Source of the DNA: Ceratorhiza oryzae-sativae
Lineage: Eukaryota; Basidiomycota; Agaricomycetes; Cantharellales; Ceratobasidiaceae
DNA: 64,000 nucleotides
Direction: 5' to 3'
NCBI GenBank assembly: GCA_030998015.1
Contig: JARWMV010000249.1
Span: 916,447-980,446, forward strand
The notes under the pieces were generated by a model, which searched no databases, was not told the origin of the DNA, and saw only the letters and a list, made by a program, of their open reading frames with translations. Shown one piece after another: positions 41,642-53,538 of this stretch; the stretch's first letter is position 1; every line of letters begins with the position of its first letter. A program made the translations under genes and the position numbers.

Positions 41642-42631
41642 CTACAGATACCGCACCTGACCCCAAACCGCGCTCATGACAAGAAGCAGCCTTTTCGATT
41701 CGCGCCGTACGTGCGAAACAAGCTCGTATAGATTCCCTTCAAGGCTATCAGCCTCCAAGAACTCAAAAGTCTGTGTGGAATCATCGACATCTGCATGAAT
41801 TTGATAGGGTTGAGGGCCTTTCTCAGCCGCTCTCAATAACATGTGTCTAGGATTTTCTTGAGAGGGATGAGAAATTGGCCGCTCTGATCTAGGTGCACGA
41901 CCCCGTAAACCCGGTATTCGGACGTAATCAAGTACGCAAGTACGCCCTCGTCCAGGCCAACGCGGTCGTTTGAGTAGGTTGTCATTCTCCATCAACCGAG
42001 GCGGGAAGTCCCTGTAAAATGAGGTAATCTGATCTTCCAAGTTCGTAATCTGATCTAGGCTTTCCGTTAGATTTGACAACACCACAGGCGGTACCTAGAG
42101 CAACGGTTAGTGAAACGTGAGGGGAGGAATAAGCACACACCGAAATAAGTTGACGTAGCTCAGCAACCTTCTCAACACTAGAAACGCTTTTTTTCTCCCA
42201 CTGGCATCTCATATCAAAGTATTCTAGTTGTCCACGGCCTTAGAAGATCTTTTAGGTTGCCCCGCTGCTGGCTCACCCTCACGTAGAACTCGAAGTTCAG
42301 TTGCCGCTTCCCTCGACCGCCAAACGAAATCCTGATATCTCTGGATAATAGGTTATATCAACAGTGCATGTGTGCGTCAAAGAAGGTATACTTTGTGAAT
42401 CTCACGCCAGGAATCCTCGTAAGTAGGCAGCGAACTCGTGCAGTGTGGAAGGCGACTAATAGAGACATAGGTTTGCTGAAATGTATGGTCTATTCGGATT
42501 ATCCGTTCGAATAATTGTTTTAGCTCGCTAGCTATGTCGTATTCACTCCGATTACAAGATGTATCGAACAGTGCGTCGATGGGCAAGGGGGAACCAGTGG
42601 CCATGTCGTGCAGTAGTACCAGTCTGGTCAA
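41642..42631 (-). CDS. Coiled-coil protein of unknown function (minus member of a divergent pair)
   Basis: Spliced by eye on the minus strand. Exon 1 runs from ATG at 42631 to about 42393. After an intron (GTATACC...ATCCAG) comes an exon with YQDFVWRSREAATELRVLRE. After a short uncertain intron around 42190-42235 comes EKKSVSSVEKVAELRQLISV. After an intron at about 42089-42140 comes VVLSNLTESLDQITNLEDQI and a basic tail (RPRWPGRGR), stopping at 41642. The protein is mostly helical with heptad-like repeats. The segment SREAATELRVLREG resembles SRDTATQIGLYLEG in the plus-strand gene at 43603-45376, as do the flanking WREI/WKIL positions, so the two appear related. I do not recognise the family. 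Confidence 0.55.
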
Positions 42632-42649
42632 TGGTAGCGGTACCTTATT

Positions 42650-43602
42650 TAAGGGCAGAATAGGCTCGAAATACGCCCGAGCAACAGGATAGTGACTTGA
42701 AAGCTCGCGGATTCACACGAGGCAATCATATAGATAGAAGCGGTATTCTGCGTCCCAACACGGGCACGTTGCACCCCTGTGTCGCAAATTACAGTGTTCA
42801 GCACGCATATCAAATGCTGTATGTAGGCAGGCATTGGATTCAATCACATAATTGTAGAAGGCTTCTTTTTAGAGACAAGGTGATCATTCCTGATAGCCAT
42901 TCGCTTGTGAAGTTTGATCAAAATTGAAATAGAGCATGTGGCCAGTGATAACATCACTGCTCGGCCAATCCCCCAAAATCTAGTTAGCACATGATAATAC
43001 CCCACTGTCTAAGTATGCTCCTGAGCGCTAACGAGATGCTGATATCACCGGGAGCCTGTGCTACTTTGGATCTAGTGAGTGCTTAGTAGTGTACTTAGAC
43101 CTGTAAAGCCGGTATATGCTAAATAAATTTCTATGGTTTCGCTGACTGGCTGGGCTCAAAACTACACAAATGAGAGTTCAATTCCCAATAATGGGGCCTG
43201 GAAACATAAAAGGCTATGCAGCACTCATTAGGCGTGGTATGATATGTGCCGGACTGAGCGCAAACCGATGCTTCAAAATGGAGGCAAGGTTAGGCTTTAT
43301 AACCAATAGCATAATCGCTACACACTTCTGTTGTTAGGAGACAATAAAATCAGTTGCCATAGGGCTATAATTGACTAAAAAACGAAACCTCGAATGGAAA
43401 AGTGTGCCCACGCATATTCCTAAGCTTGAACATCTGAGTTCAAAATAGGCGCCGAAAATAGGCGCCGACCGATCATTGTTCAGTTTTATGAAAACGCCCC
43501 TGTCTCTGATACCTCGAGGCGCCAGGGGAGAGACTCGAGGCTCCAGCACGAATCACTCAACGTGTATGCGTTAGCCTGTTCGGCGCTTACCAAGAACCAA
43601 CC
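42650..43602. other. Divergent intergenic region between the two coiled-coil genes
   Basis: About 950 bp holding the two start regions. No conserved frame, RNA gene or repeat recognised. Confidence 0.4.
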
Positions 43603-45376
43603 ATGCATAGAAATACCCTTCCAAATTGGACTCGAGCCTTCACAATCAGTACTTTTACTATGAGGCTGTTCCAGAGACGACGTGGGCTCCCTGGCTGGCC
43701 CTATCGCGAGTCTCTCATTCATACTCGTCAGGAGGGCTCAAGCACAGACCCAAGCACGGACTCAATCACTTCAGAAATAGAACAAGAAAGTCCCAATCTA
43801 GTTCCAATCTCCCCCAGTTTGGAGGACACCTGCAGGGTATGGACCGAGGGGATCCAAGAACTTGGGATAACGGCAAACCAAGTCTATGGGGATTTTTGCG
43901 AGGTTCACAGGATACTGGGTATACTGGATGAGAATACTAAGGCTCTGGCTCTTGAACCACTACAGCCTCGCTGGAAGATCTTGATGGAGGTAAGCATCTT
44001 ATTATCGGCTGCTGTCCTCCATGGGTAACACAAGCAAAACCAAGAAATACCAAAACATGCTTTGGGATTCTAGAGATACAGCTACTCAAATAGGATTATA
44101 TCTTGAAGGCAAGTCCAAATTGCTGGACAAGCATTCAGCTTCGGAGTTGCAAACGACCATACTTTAGATCTCTGCGGCGTCATCTTCCCAATGGTTCAAG
44201 AAGCTCTCGAAAATCCAGGGGATGAGACCAAATTCAAGAATGCTATGGACGAACTGAATGTGTATATCAACGTTCGTCTAGAACAATTTAGCAGTTAAGG
44301 AGGCGTCACTCATTGAGATCTACATTAGAATACAAATCCAAATGGAGGAAATGGAATAGCTGACATCAAGTTACCCGCGCAACTCCGATCGCAGGGGTTC
44401 AAGGATCTGCGTTCTGAGGTAGCAAGTTTTCGGAGCAAGATAGAAAGCGAAATCAAATATAAGGGTAATAATATCCGGCGGGAGCTCGAGCAAGTTATGG
44501 CTAGCATTGAAAGTCTCACGCGTAGTACTGTCAAGTAAGTATTATCCTGATTCACTAGACCAGAGTGCTGACGACGTACGTAGGATAAATCTGGTTGTAA
44601 GGTTCTAATGTTCAATTCCTTCTCTGACTGAGTGTTATCCTCCTAGATCGCGGCTGTTGGTGTTGCATTAGCAAGCGTCGCAGGGATATTGGTAGCTCTT
44701 GTCTTTTTGGCCTGCATGAATCCCGTTATGACCATTAGCACTTTGGTATAACAAATATTCTTACACGAGAATGTATGGCGGCTGAGCGTGGTCTAGGTAT
44801 CCGGACTATCGGCACTTCAAGCAGGAGATCACGAGAGCCTAGAGGACCTCGTCAAAGAGCCACTTTCGAAGAGAAAAGGTAACCCTTATTCAAACGTTTC
44901 CAGTATTTTCTAACGGAAATATACAGAATTGAAGCATCAGTTACGCGAACGGAAATCGCGTTTAAAGTCTTTGAAGCAAACGTTGGGGGAGCTGGAAATT
45001 ATTCCACCGGGGCTAAGCGAGGCGGATTCAAGCATCGAAGCCATCGTCAATGGGCTGACACGGTTTGATTCCTTTTGGACTGAGGTCTGCATACATCCTC
45101 CCTACACTTTCAAAACGCTAAATGAATTCTCCTAGATACACAGCGATGTTGTTGAGTTCCGACTGAGACTCAATATAGCGGCTCGCTCGCCAACTGATGA
45201 TGTCAGTTACATTAGCGCTTGCTATTGGTAAAGACATTTCGACTCATCCATATGAGCAGGGCCTCAAAAGGCGCATGCATTCAACGCAAGCAGCCTACAA
45301 GAAGTTGAGAGAAGGTCTAAAAACCTACTCGTGCATGGTCGAATGTTCTACTGTCCCCAGACCATGTCAAATTTAG
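43603..45376 (+). CDS. Long helical protein with a central hydrophobic hairpin, unknown function
   Basis: Multi-exon plus-strand gene. Start at 43603 or 43660 in the same frame. The first exon (to about 43988) has a Ser/Thr/Glu-rich N-terminus then helices (SLEDTCRVWTEGIQELGI). Later segments are TATQIGLYLEGK, then FGVANDHTLDLCGVIFPMVQ, MDELNVYINVRLEQF, a coiled coil (LRSEVASFRSKIESEIKYK ... LEQVMASIESLTRS) and a strongly hydrophobic stretch at about 44648-44748 (AVGVALASVAGILVALVFLA, then a NP break and a second apolar run). A second coiled coil follows (LKHQLRERKSRLKSLKQTLG, 44929-45085), with IHSDVVEFRLRLN and a tail to a stop at 45374. Coiled coil, hairpin, coiled coil is the outline of alpha-helical pore-forming proteins, but also of other membrane-tethered proteins. 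No homology is claimed. Confidence 0.55.
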
Positions 45377-46337
45377 TCTGAAAATACTTGTCCAGTTTTC
45401 AACCAAGGTCCCACATTTTCGGGATTCCCGCGCAGATGGTCCATCGTCCGGATGTATTCGAGCATACCCTTTTATGCACCTCAACCCACCAGAGTCTTAA
45501 TTTAATACCGGGCCATATATACCTTAGAACGCGCATTTCTTCTGTAGAATGTATGAGAACAAAAATTCAGTAATCGAGCCAGTAATCGAGTCAAGTGTAT
45601 ATGCGAGCACCATTCGATATGACTCACTCATAATCATACTGTATGAATAAGGGCTCTGCGAGCCCCGAGCCCTTCGATTCACTCATTTATTCGCACTCTT
45701 TTTTAAATCTAATCTATCCTCTTTATAATGTACATTCAGTGTCAACACTAGCCACACGTCCCGTTCTGGGACCGTGTGCGTGGGCACATCTCGAGATTAT
45801 GGCTGTATTTTAGTCGGTGTCTTCGTTGTCGAAGGTTTAACGGGCAGTGTGGAGTACGTCATAAAACGTTTTGGCTGTGGAGTCTCGGTGCCAGCCAGGA
45901 TGATGTCCATCACATTTGGGCCCTTTTTGGTACAGAGAGCTTCGCTTCTTCCTGACGACTGCTATTACGCCTCAGGCACTTTCTCCTCGCGCCCCAGCTC
46001 CGAGATTGCTTGGGGAAACGTTTTCGTTGCTAATTGATGATATCGGTCACCAACTCACTCGGACAACCAAGCCAGCCAGCAGGTTGGCCTACCGAACATG
46101 GCGAATGGTGATCATAGGGTGTGTGACCAACCCATACAGTGGCTTGCATTTTTCTGAAGCACGCCGAAAATGGGATATATCGGTGTTCTCCCAGATCAAG
46201 CGCTACCATATAGCCGCATGCAGTCACTGTTGTCTAGCGCTCGTGTCTTGATAGGTTGGGGAAGCCTGGCGCTTCTGGCTAGATCAAGGCTGACTAATTG
46301 TTCGTCCTTCACATTCAACGACACCTGGCTATCGACA
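45377..46337. other. Intergenic, nothing recognised
   Basis: Short frames such as 45774-46037 have no conserved features. No RNA gene or transposon end was seen. Confidence 0.4.
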
Positions 46338-49300
46338 TGGAAGACGAGTGGGGTTAGTTGTCGTCCATAAAATCAAACTGAAGCAAATTAACAAGCATGC
46401 AATCCCAGACTCGAGATCTCTCAACTCGGAGGCTGAGTCGGACCTTGACTCTGACGCATCTGGGGATTCTGGACGATACACCAGCGAAGACGACGATCCA
46501 CTCTCCGGCGAGCCTACGATCTCCGCCCGTGAGTTATCCGGACTCGTCGACGAAAGTGCTGATGCTCGGGCGAACGTCCAAATCCGAGGTGACTTCGAGT
46601 AAGTGAACCCGCTGGTTCCACGAACTTGAATTAACATTCTGCCAGCCGCTTGATGGAAGAGATAAAAACGACGAATGAAGGGACGCATTCTCTGGGGAAA
46701 GCGTGGGACTTTACCATCGCTGACAACGAAGCTGATAATTTTGACCTCCAAGATGAACTGAGGGCGGCGACGGGTATCGGTAAACGGCACAAGGGAAAGG
46801 GGGTATGAACGCCCAAATAAATCCATGCTTGGCCTGAACCAAAATATTGTTTAGCGCGCACGTGGACCCCGTAGGGTTCATATATCTCAAGAAGTCAAAT
46901 ATCTCCTTGGACAGGCTAACGACGCATATGCTTCCGGGGATCGTGCCAAAACCATCAAGACTCTCCAAGACGTCATCACCATTGAACCCGGTATCGCGGG
47001 TGCCTGGTCTACCCTTGCACTATGTCACGAAGAAGCTGGAGATATTAAACGCGCGCTGCAGTTACGAATCATGGCTGCTCATTTAACCAATGAGGCCGAT
47101 ACCTGGGTGGAATTGGGCTTGAGTTCGAGGTTGGTTTCATTTGCCCCATAAGGAAGCTCTCTGGTTAAGAGATCCACGAAAAGGGAACTTGGGTCGATGG
47201 AGCAGGCGGTTTATTGCTATCGTAACGCCGCGCGGATGGAAAAAACTAACCCCGATATTCTCTGGGACTATGCATTTTGCCTTCGGGAATCAGGTCAAAC
47301 TCAAAAGGCTTGGAACACACTCATTATTTTGAGGCCATCTCGATCTAACACTGTTTGGCTTAGGCGATCAAAACCTATGAATCCATTCTCCAGATGCTAC
47401 CGCACGATCTGACGATTCTGGCTCAAGTACGTGACCTCCTCGTCCAAAGAGGAGACCTTGCACGGGGAGCAGAGCTCTATATGGCGGCGTTTGAGCACTA
47501 TCTTACAGCACCGGCCTCGTCGAACTCCGCCACCTCAGGCAATATCTCCATTGATCCGCTATTGGCCTCTTCTATTGGACCTCAACCCTCTCAGAAGTTT
47601 GGAACACGCGAGATTGCGGCGCTAGCGGATCTACTGAGCGGACTTGGGGAGCATGCTCGTGCGGTGGATGTTGTGATGAGGGGTGCCAATTGGCTCGGGC
47701 AAATTCCTGGGAGAACGAATGAAGACTCGTTTGGTACCGGTTTGGATGTGAATCTTAGGATGAGACTAGCGGTTGCGAAGCTTCGACTGGGCGAGCTACA
47801 ATTGGGAAAGGTGAGTCAACTTAACCCGCAATTCATAGCTCGGGTCGGTTCATCCCCGCGTTAGAAACATGTCGAAATGATTCTAGCGTACGACATCGAC
47901 GAGTTTTACGAACTCCATACCGAGCTTGCCGATGTGTATTTCGAGATTGGAGCATATACCGACGCGGTCCCGATATACGAGCAGCTTGCTTGTCAGCCAC
48001 ACGTAAGTATATGACATCGCCTAACGCACTTTGGTGGCTCTGAAGTTTGTGTTAGACTAGCAGTTTGCACGTGCTTAGTCAGATCGGGGCGTGCCACCGA
48101 CATATGGATAACTACAAGGCGGCAAGGGATGTATACAAGCGGAGTGAGTTCCTCCGATAGTACACTCGTCGTATCCTTGCTAATATCCCACAGTTATTGA
48201 CGTTGACCCCGATGTACAAGATGCGAAAATGAAATTGGCAGAGATATATGAGATCCTGGGCGAGAAGCGCTTGGCTTTGGATTTAGTTAATGAGGGTACG
48301 AACCTATGAGCGCCCGATGTAGTATGTTCTGACCATCCGGTCCAGTCATCCAAGCGCGCGAGCAACGGCAACGGCGTGCAGCATCCCCAGGATCACCTGT
48401 CCCCGACGATACATCTCTCTTTGTCGAACGAAATCAGCCCCCAGGACCCGTACAACCACCCCCGAATAAAAAAACGAAACCAAGTTTGACCCCTGCTCAG
48501 GTACAAAAGCTGGAACGGGAGCGGAAAGACACGGTCTTGCGCGGATTCAGGGAGCTGAAGGAGAGCGATGCTGGGCAGATTTGTCTTGATCCTGGCATGG
48601 AAGATATTGGAAGATGGGACGAGTGGATCAGCACTGCCGACGAGTTGGTAAACATCTTTATGAGCGAGAAGCGGTTGTTTGTTCTTGACAGGGTGAGTGG
48701 CCACCGCGAGGTTATCCGCACCAGCCACATGTTAAACGAGTTTTTAGTATAAAGAATTCTCGGGGCTAAGACGCAAAGCCTACAAAAAGAGTACAAATGA
48801 CGATGATAGCGAAATAGGTTTGTCCTCTTTCACACGGCTCTCTGGTTCCAATGCCCATTGGTTACGCAGGTTCATCGGAGCGTGGCAAAACGAGCTCTGG
48901 TGTTGTAGATTTTTGGGGGGTGCCGCTTCATGACTGGCTACCGTTTTTAATCAAAGTATGTCGCTACCCAATTGCTAGGGGTTCATGGCTGACCTTCGGC
49001 TCAAGTATGCATTTGTAATCACCAAACACAAAGGTCGATATCCGAGGCCTACGAAACACTCAACAGACTGAGTTTGTCCAACGCTTATCAAGAGTGGAAG
49101 AAACAGAACCTTATTTTTCTGGCGCTACTTAGTACGTCCAACTAACCTCGTTTTCACCCAGCTAATATATCCGTACTTAATACAGCTATTGCCGTTTTCG
49201 AAAGGGATTTCAAGAGCATAGTAGAGTATTCCAGAAAGCTTGTGACTCGGCATCAGTTCAACAACGACGCGTTACGACTCATGCTGGCCTCTCTCAGTGG

Positions 49301-50318
49301 TGGCATCACCGCTACAGAAGCCTTCGTCGACAGCTCCTTGCAAAAGTTCTTTTTTAGAGAACTTGTTTCGTTCGAGAGAGCTGCGAAAGGAGAGCCTGCA
49401 ATCTTTGTTGGGGGTGGACGGAATCGCTGGAAGATTGGCAAGGGTGAAGATGAGGACGGCGACGGGGATATGCTTGTGCCCAACAAGAACTCGGCTAGCG
49501 CTGTGGCGTCAAATCCGTGCCCAGTCCTACCTAAGAAAGAAAGCCCCGTTTTCATTACAGCCTATGCCCAGATCTCTGGTGGAACCAAAAGTTATCAAAC
49601 CGAGATATGTAGGTTATTTTTCCGTCACCTCGAGTGCTTGACTCTTGAAGTTTGTTCAGATTACCTTTTTAGGGCGTACGACCTAGAGCCGAACGATCCT
49701 GTAATATGTCTTTCTCTCGGTACGGCTTGCATTGGGCGTGCAATGCAGCGTCAGGCAGATAATCGCAATCATATGGTTTCTCAGGCAAGAAGACCCGTGT
49801 ATTCAACTCCGAAGCGATTGTGGGTTGACACCATTCATGCTTAGGGATTCGCGTTCCTGCACAAGTACCGAACGCTTCGTGCTGGCAGCGGACCTTTGCA
49901 AGCAGAGGAAGTTGATTATAATTTAGGACGAGGTTTCCAGCAATTGAGTTAGAGACTGCTCATCATTTTTGCCGTTTTATTCGATCTAATTATTAAGTGC
50001 TTGATTTAGATCTCCATGCATTCGCCCAGAAACATTACCAGGCGGTTTTGACTAGCGTAGAGAACCGAAGGAGGGTGGATCCACAGGCTCCGGTAAGCAA
50101 AACCCTATGTCTATAATATATTGAGCAGATTCCCAAATCTCGTTGATCGTATTTTTCCCACGACGTCTACGAATTGCTTGGCTACACTTGGTGTTCCCTT
50201 CGTGTCCTATAAGCTTGGAATCGCCCGCGAGGCCGCGTATAACTTGTCTTTGATCTACGTTGTGTCTGGGTCTGCTCTGCTGGCTCGCGAGCTGTACCAA
50301 AAATGGCTGAGCTTTTGA
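46338..50318 (+). CDS. TFIIIC TPR subunit (Tfc4/Sfc4/GTF3C3-like)
   Basis: Nuclear RNA polymerase III initiation factor subunit that bridges TFIIIC and TFIIIB. Likely start ATG 46338 (MEDEW, spliced to an acidic SEAESDLDSDASGDSGR exon). Then come HSLGKAWDFTIADNEADNFD, GKRHKGKG and the first TPR block from about 46895 (LLGQANDAYASGDRAKTI, WSTLALCHEEAGDIKRAL, WVELGLSS, EQAVYCYRNAARMEKTNPDI). A second block follows (LPHDLTILAQVRDLLVQRGD, FGTREIAALADLLSGLGEHA, ELHTELADVYFEIGAYTDAV, MKLAEIYEILGEKRLAL), then a Lys/Pro-rich linker (48370-48500) and a C-terminal helical part (AYETLNRLSLSNAYQEWKKQ, SLQKFFFRELVSFERAA, FRAYDLEPNDPVICLSLG). The end is AAYNLSLIYVVSGSALLARE, typical of this family. About 15 short introns, one with a GC donor (49785-49844). 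Junctions near 48760-49080 were not all resolved. Confidence 0.85.
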
Positions 50319-50932
50319 AAAATCGAAACAGTGGAGTCTCATGCAGTACCATCGAAAACCGCCAGAGGAGATTATGACTCGAAATCCACCAATGTGGTTA
50401 CATGGGGTTTTTCATCGGCATGGTCGCTTGAGCACGAGAGCGTTTGCATGAACGAACGCCGCTACGGTCTCAGCATGTCTTTTTACGGTTTTCAATAGTG
50501 AATAAATAGAACATTTTTTGAAGCACTTGGAGCTAATGGGCGGTTTTGCATGCCACACGAATGTGACTTTTGAAGGACATTCTTTTGCGATGCCAAGCGG
50601 AAATGGAGGTAGTTCTCGGTACTGCTAATAGGCATTTTTCGATGCAACGCACCCTTGACGTAGATTTTACTGGCGCCAGACTGATAACATGCCTCGCACT
50701 TTCCATGCAGTAGTGTGGAGCTCTCACCTCGCTCAAGCTCATCGTGTCCTTACACCTTCACCCAGGACAACGTAATAAGGGAGTGTCGCCACTTGCGACT
50801 GGGGTGCTAGTTCTAACCCCAAGACGATTTCTGCGAAAGATTTGATTCGATTACACAAGTCACAAAACAATAGCCACGCAAACAAAAGGTACGTCTACAA
50901 GCTACATTGACAGTTACCTGGGACTTCAAAGC
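50319..50932. other. Convergent intergenic region
   Basis: Lies between the TFIIIC gene (plus) and the lectin gene (minus). Presumably holds both terminators. No gene seen. Confidence 0.4.
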
Positions 50933-52570
50933 TTAGAAGCGAACGCTGTTGGGCTTCCAAGGCGGAACACGAGTAAAGAACTTCAGGTTGTAAAGTCCTA
51001 GTTGAAAGGAGAATGGTTAGCCCATGAAGTGAGTCGATCTTTTGAACTGAAGCCTTGCCTGGTTTCTGGGTCTGATCAGCCCATCCAGCGAACCCAACGA
51101 GAGGCCCACGCGCGCATATATCCCTCCTAGTGTTCTGCTGGAAATTATCTTGTAGCTTACCGCACGTGCCTGCAGGTTTTTTGCGGTCAGGATCGGCCCG
51201 TCGCTTATACATTTAAGATCCATACCAGAATTACGGAACATTCCTGTCTTCTTGTCGAAGATTTTGAAGTCCAAGATATTAATTCGGTTTCCCCAATTGG
51301 TATCTGGGCAAGCCACGCCGTGAACACCAGTCACCTCTGTTGCGACGAGGCACGGATGTCAGAAACCTATTCGCACGAGGTTATCGAAATATGACATACC
51401 AACGATGGATTCGGTTTCTATTTGTTCGTACGTTAGCATTTCAGAAGTGCTTATTTGAGCGTTAGGATATTTACCTTTCAGTTGGATCAAGGTGGGTTGA
51501 CTAGTTGTCTTCGATCCATGCATTTCTGTTGCCGTCGTTGCCTTGTGGTTCAATTGATAGGTGATCCTTTGACGTAATGGTCAGTTGAGGAGATGTTGTC
51601 CAACTGATATGCTTACCGAATACCATGGATCACCCTGTCATGCCAAACTTCAACCGACTTGATGGGGTGTTCATAATTCAAGTTCTGTCCATCTATGAGA
51701 AATTAGTTTACCATCAATGGGGAGCTAATGGGAATTCTAATTATCGACTTACATTTCTCCAAGTCGTCGAACGCTTTGGCGTTAGCCTGGGAGGAAGCAT
51801 CTCGTTCCGGATACAACGCTGATTGTGCAACGGCGAATTGGCCTTGGAAAACGCCGAATGCCACGGCTTTGAGTCCCTTCTCCCCGGCGCTGAGGTCTTG
51901 TTTGGCTCCGAAAGCAAGCAAACGTCCATCTTTGTTCTCCCATTGCCACTCGTCGATTTCGAATTCGCCGTCGGGCACATCGCCCCAATCGCCTTTGGCA
52001 AATGAATCAGTTTGGGAGAATTCAATTTTTTTGGATATTTTAAGAACCTGCTTGGTACGCATGCTTGGATTTAGGTGACCTCGCCCAAAGAGTAATCCTG
52101 CCAATGTATTCCTCGTCGCCTTTGGCATACCAGACGCGTGCTGCGCAGATGTATTCGTCCACTGTGAAGAGCAGTCAATCAAACGGGTTCATATACTCTT
52201 TAATTCCAACATACCGTCTAGTGTGACAGCTTTGTGATGAACCTCATCTTCGTTAAACGTGCCGTGAACGACCACTTCTGGTTCTACCTCGCTGCTATTC
52301 GGGCCTTTGTATCGGTATGTGACCCTGTATGCATCGGTTCAAATCATTGCAGGGAAAAACAACGACCAACACCAACCTGAAACCATCAATGTGGCGGCCC
52401 TCGCCATCGTTGAACTCCAACTTGGCGATGCTGCTTTGTGGGTCGACCAGGTTTCCCTTGGAGTCAATATGGTCGAACCCGAACACGTTGGGGTCGTTAC
52501 TGGTTGTAACGGCGCTTCGGACAGGAATCGCGTTTTTGAATTGAGTGAATGAGACTGTGTTGAGCTTCAT
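50933..52570 (-). CDS. Two-module jacalin-like lectin-type protein
   Basis: Minus strand, ATG at 52570, stop at 50933-50935. The N-terminal module has FDHIDSKGNLVDPQSSIAKL, HIDGFR then YRYKG, VDEYICAARVWYAKGDEEYI and EKGLKAVAFGVFQGQ. The C-terminal module starts SVEVWHDRVIHGIR and continues ITYQLNHKATTATEMHGSK, INILDFKIFDKKTG, GFAGWADQTQKP and LYNLKFFTRVPPWKPNSVRF. Pattern V-x-I-x-G-I...Y-L...HG...I-x-L-x-F-x-(T/I)-x...G-x-(A/G)-G...L-x-x-(V/L)-x-F is that of jacalin-type beta-prisms, and matches the plus-strand neighbour at 53539-54423. No signal peptide is evident. The last intron (50998-51058) uses a GC donor (CAG/GCAAGG). Assignment is by pattern, not search. Confidence 0.65.
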
Positions 52571-52637
52571 AGTGACTTCGATTCGATGGGGTGAGTTATT
52601 GGGCTAGCCTGGAGACAGTGAGAGCCTTGTCGCCTTC

Positions 52638-52645
52638 ATTTTATA
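52638..52645 (-). promoter_or_regulatory. TATA box of the minus-strand lectin gene
   Basis: TATAAAAT on the minus strand, about 68-75 bases before the ATG at 52570. Confidence 0.45.
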
Positions 52646-53466
52646 TCTGTGGGTCCGCACTGCACGAGACCAGTATACAGCGGGCGTCTCTCGGGCCCTC
52701 ACTTTGCAAAACGGAACTGGGTCATCCGTAGTCGGATCAGAGATAACACGAGTAGGTCTTGACCGCGCGTTCCTAGGCCCGGCCTTACGTTAAAGTGCTC
52801 CGGGCATCGGATATGCCGAGGACAATCATGTCGCATCGCTTCGAGGAAGATTCGAGACAATTCCGTCGGCGATCCTCCCCATCGCCGAGCTCGCATCAAC
52901 CTCCACGGGGATCTGCGTTGTCCCCATTAACATTAACATGCTCCAAAGTCGAGCGCACAATATGTGTCTAGGGACGCATTACCACCGAGCGGTCGTTCAA
53001 TGAGTAACGCCTTACGACCTTCAAGCCCACTGTTTTCACGCAACGTCAAAGAGCCGCCAAACTACGCCAAAGCAATGAACTACAACAGAAGTATTCAAGC
53101 ACGCCAAGTTGAGGCAATTCCGCCTGGGAAGTATTGAGTGACATCTGTGTCAACGTTTATCCTCCTATACCACGTTCCGATAAAATCCAGAGGTCTCCTC
53201 ATTTCGATGACATTTCGTTCCTAACTGACTGCGCACGTGAGCACGGCCCAGTGCCTCCCGATCAGCGGCAGAAGTCTTTGTGTGCACCAGCCTCGTGTTC
53301 CTCTCTAAGCACCTTGTGTCTATCAGCAATTTGTAATCCTCATACGCTGCGGGTGTGCCTCGCCGGCTCGGCAATGCAGAGTGAACTGTGTCGACCCACG
53401 GAGGAAAAATAGACGCCCTTCGGATTCTGTTCCGATATGAAATATACATGTGGGCTATACGAGCCA
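52646..53466. other. Divergent promoter region of the lectin pair
   Basis: No conserved frame recognised. Overlapping short ORFs on both strands are GC-balanced host sequence. The two related lectin genes are transcribed away from it, so shared control elements could lie here. Confidence 0.4.
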
Positions 53467-53473
53467 TATAAAA
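53467..53473 (+). promoter_or_regulatory. TATA box of the plus-strand lectin gene
   Basis: TATAAAA 72 bases upstream of the ATG at 53539. Confidence 0.55.
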
Positions 53474-53538
53474 GTAGCTCTGAAGGAACAGTTGACCCAT
53501 ATCCAAACCATAACCCCAGATTTTGAATTCTTTTCGAT

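Noticed and set aside
45774..46037. Possible small gene (87 codons) before the TFIIIC gene
   Set aside because: No conserved motif, codon pattern or splice partners; overlaps other equally long frames.
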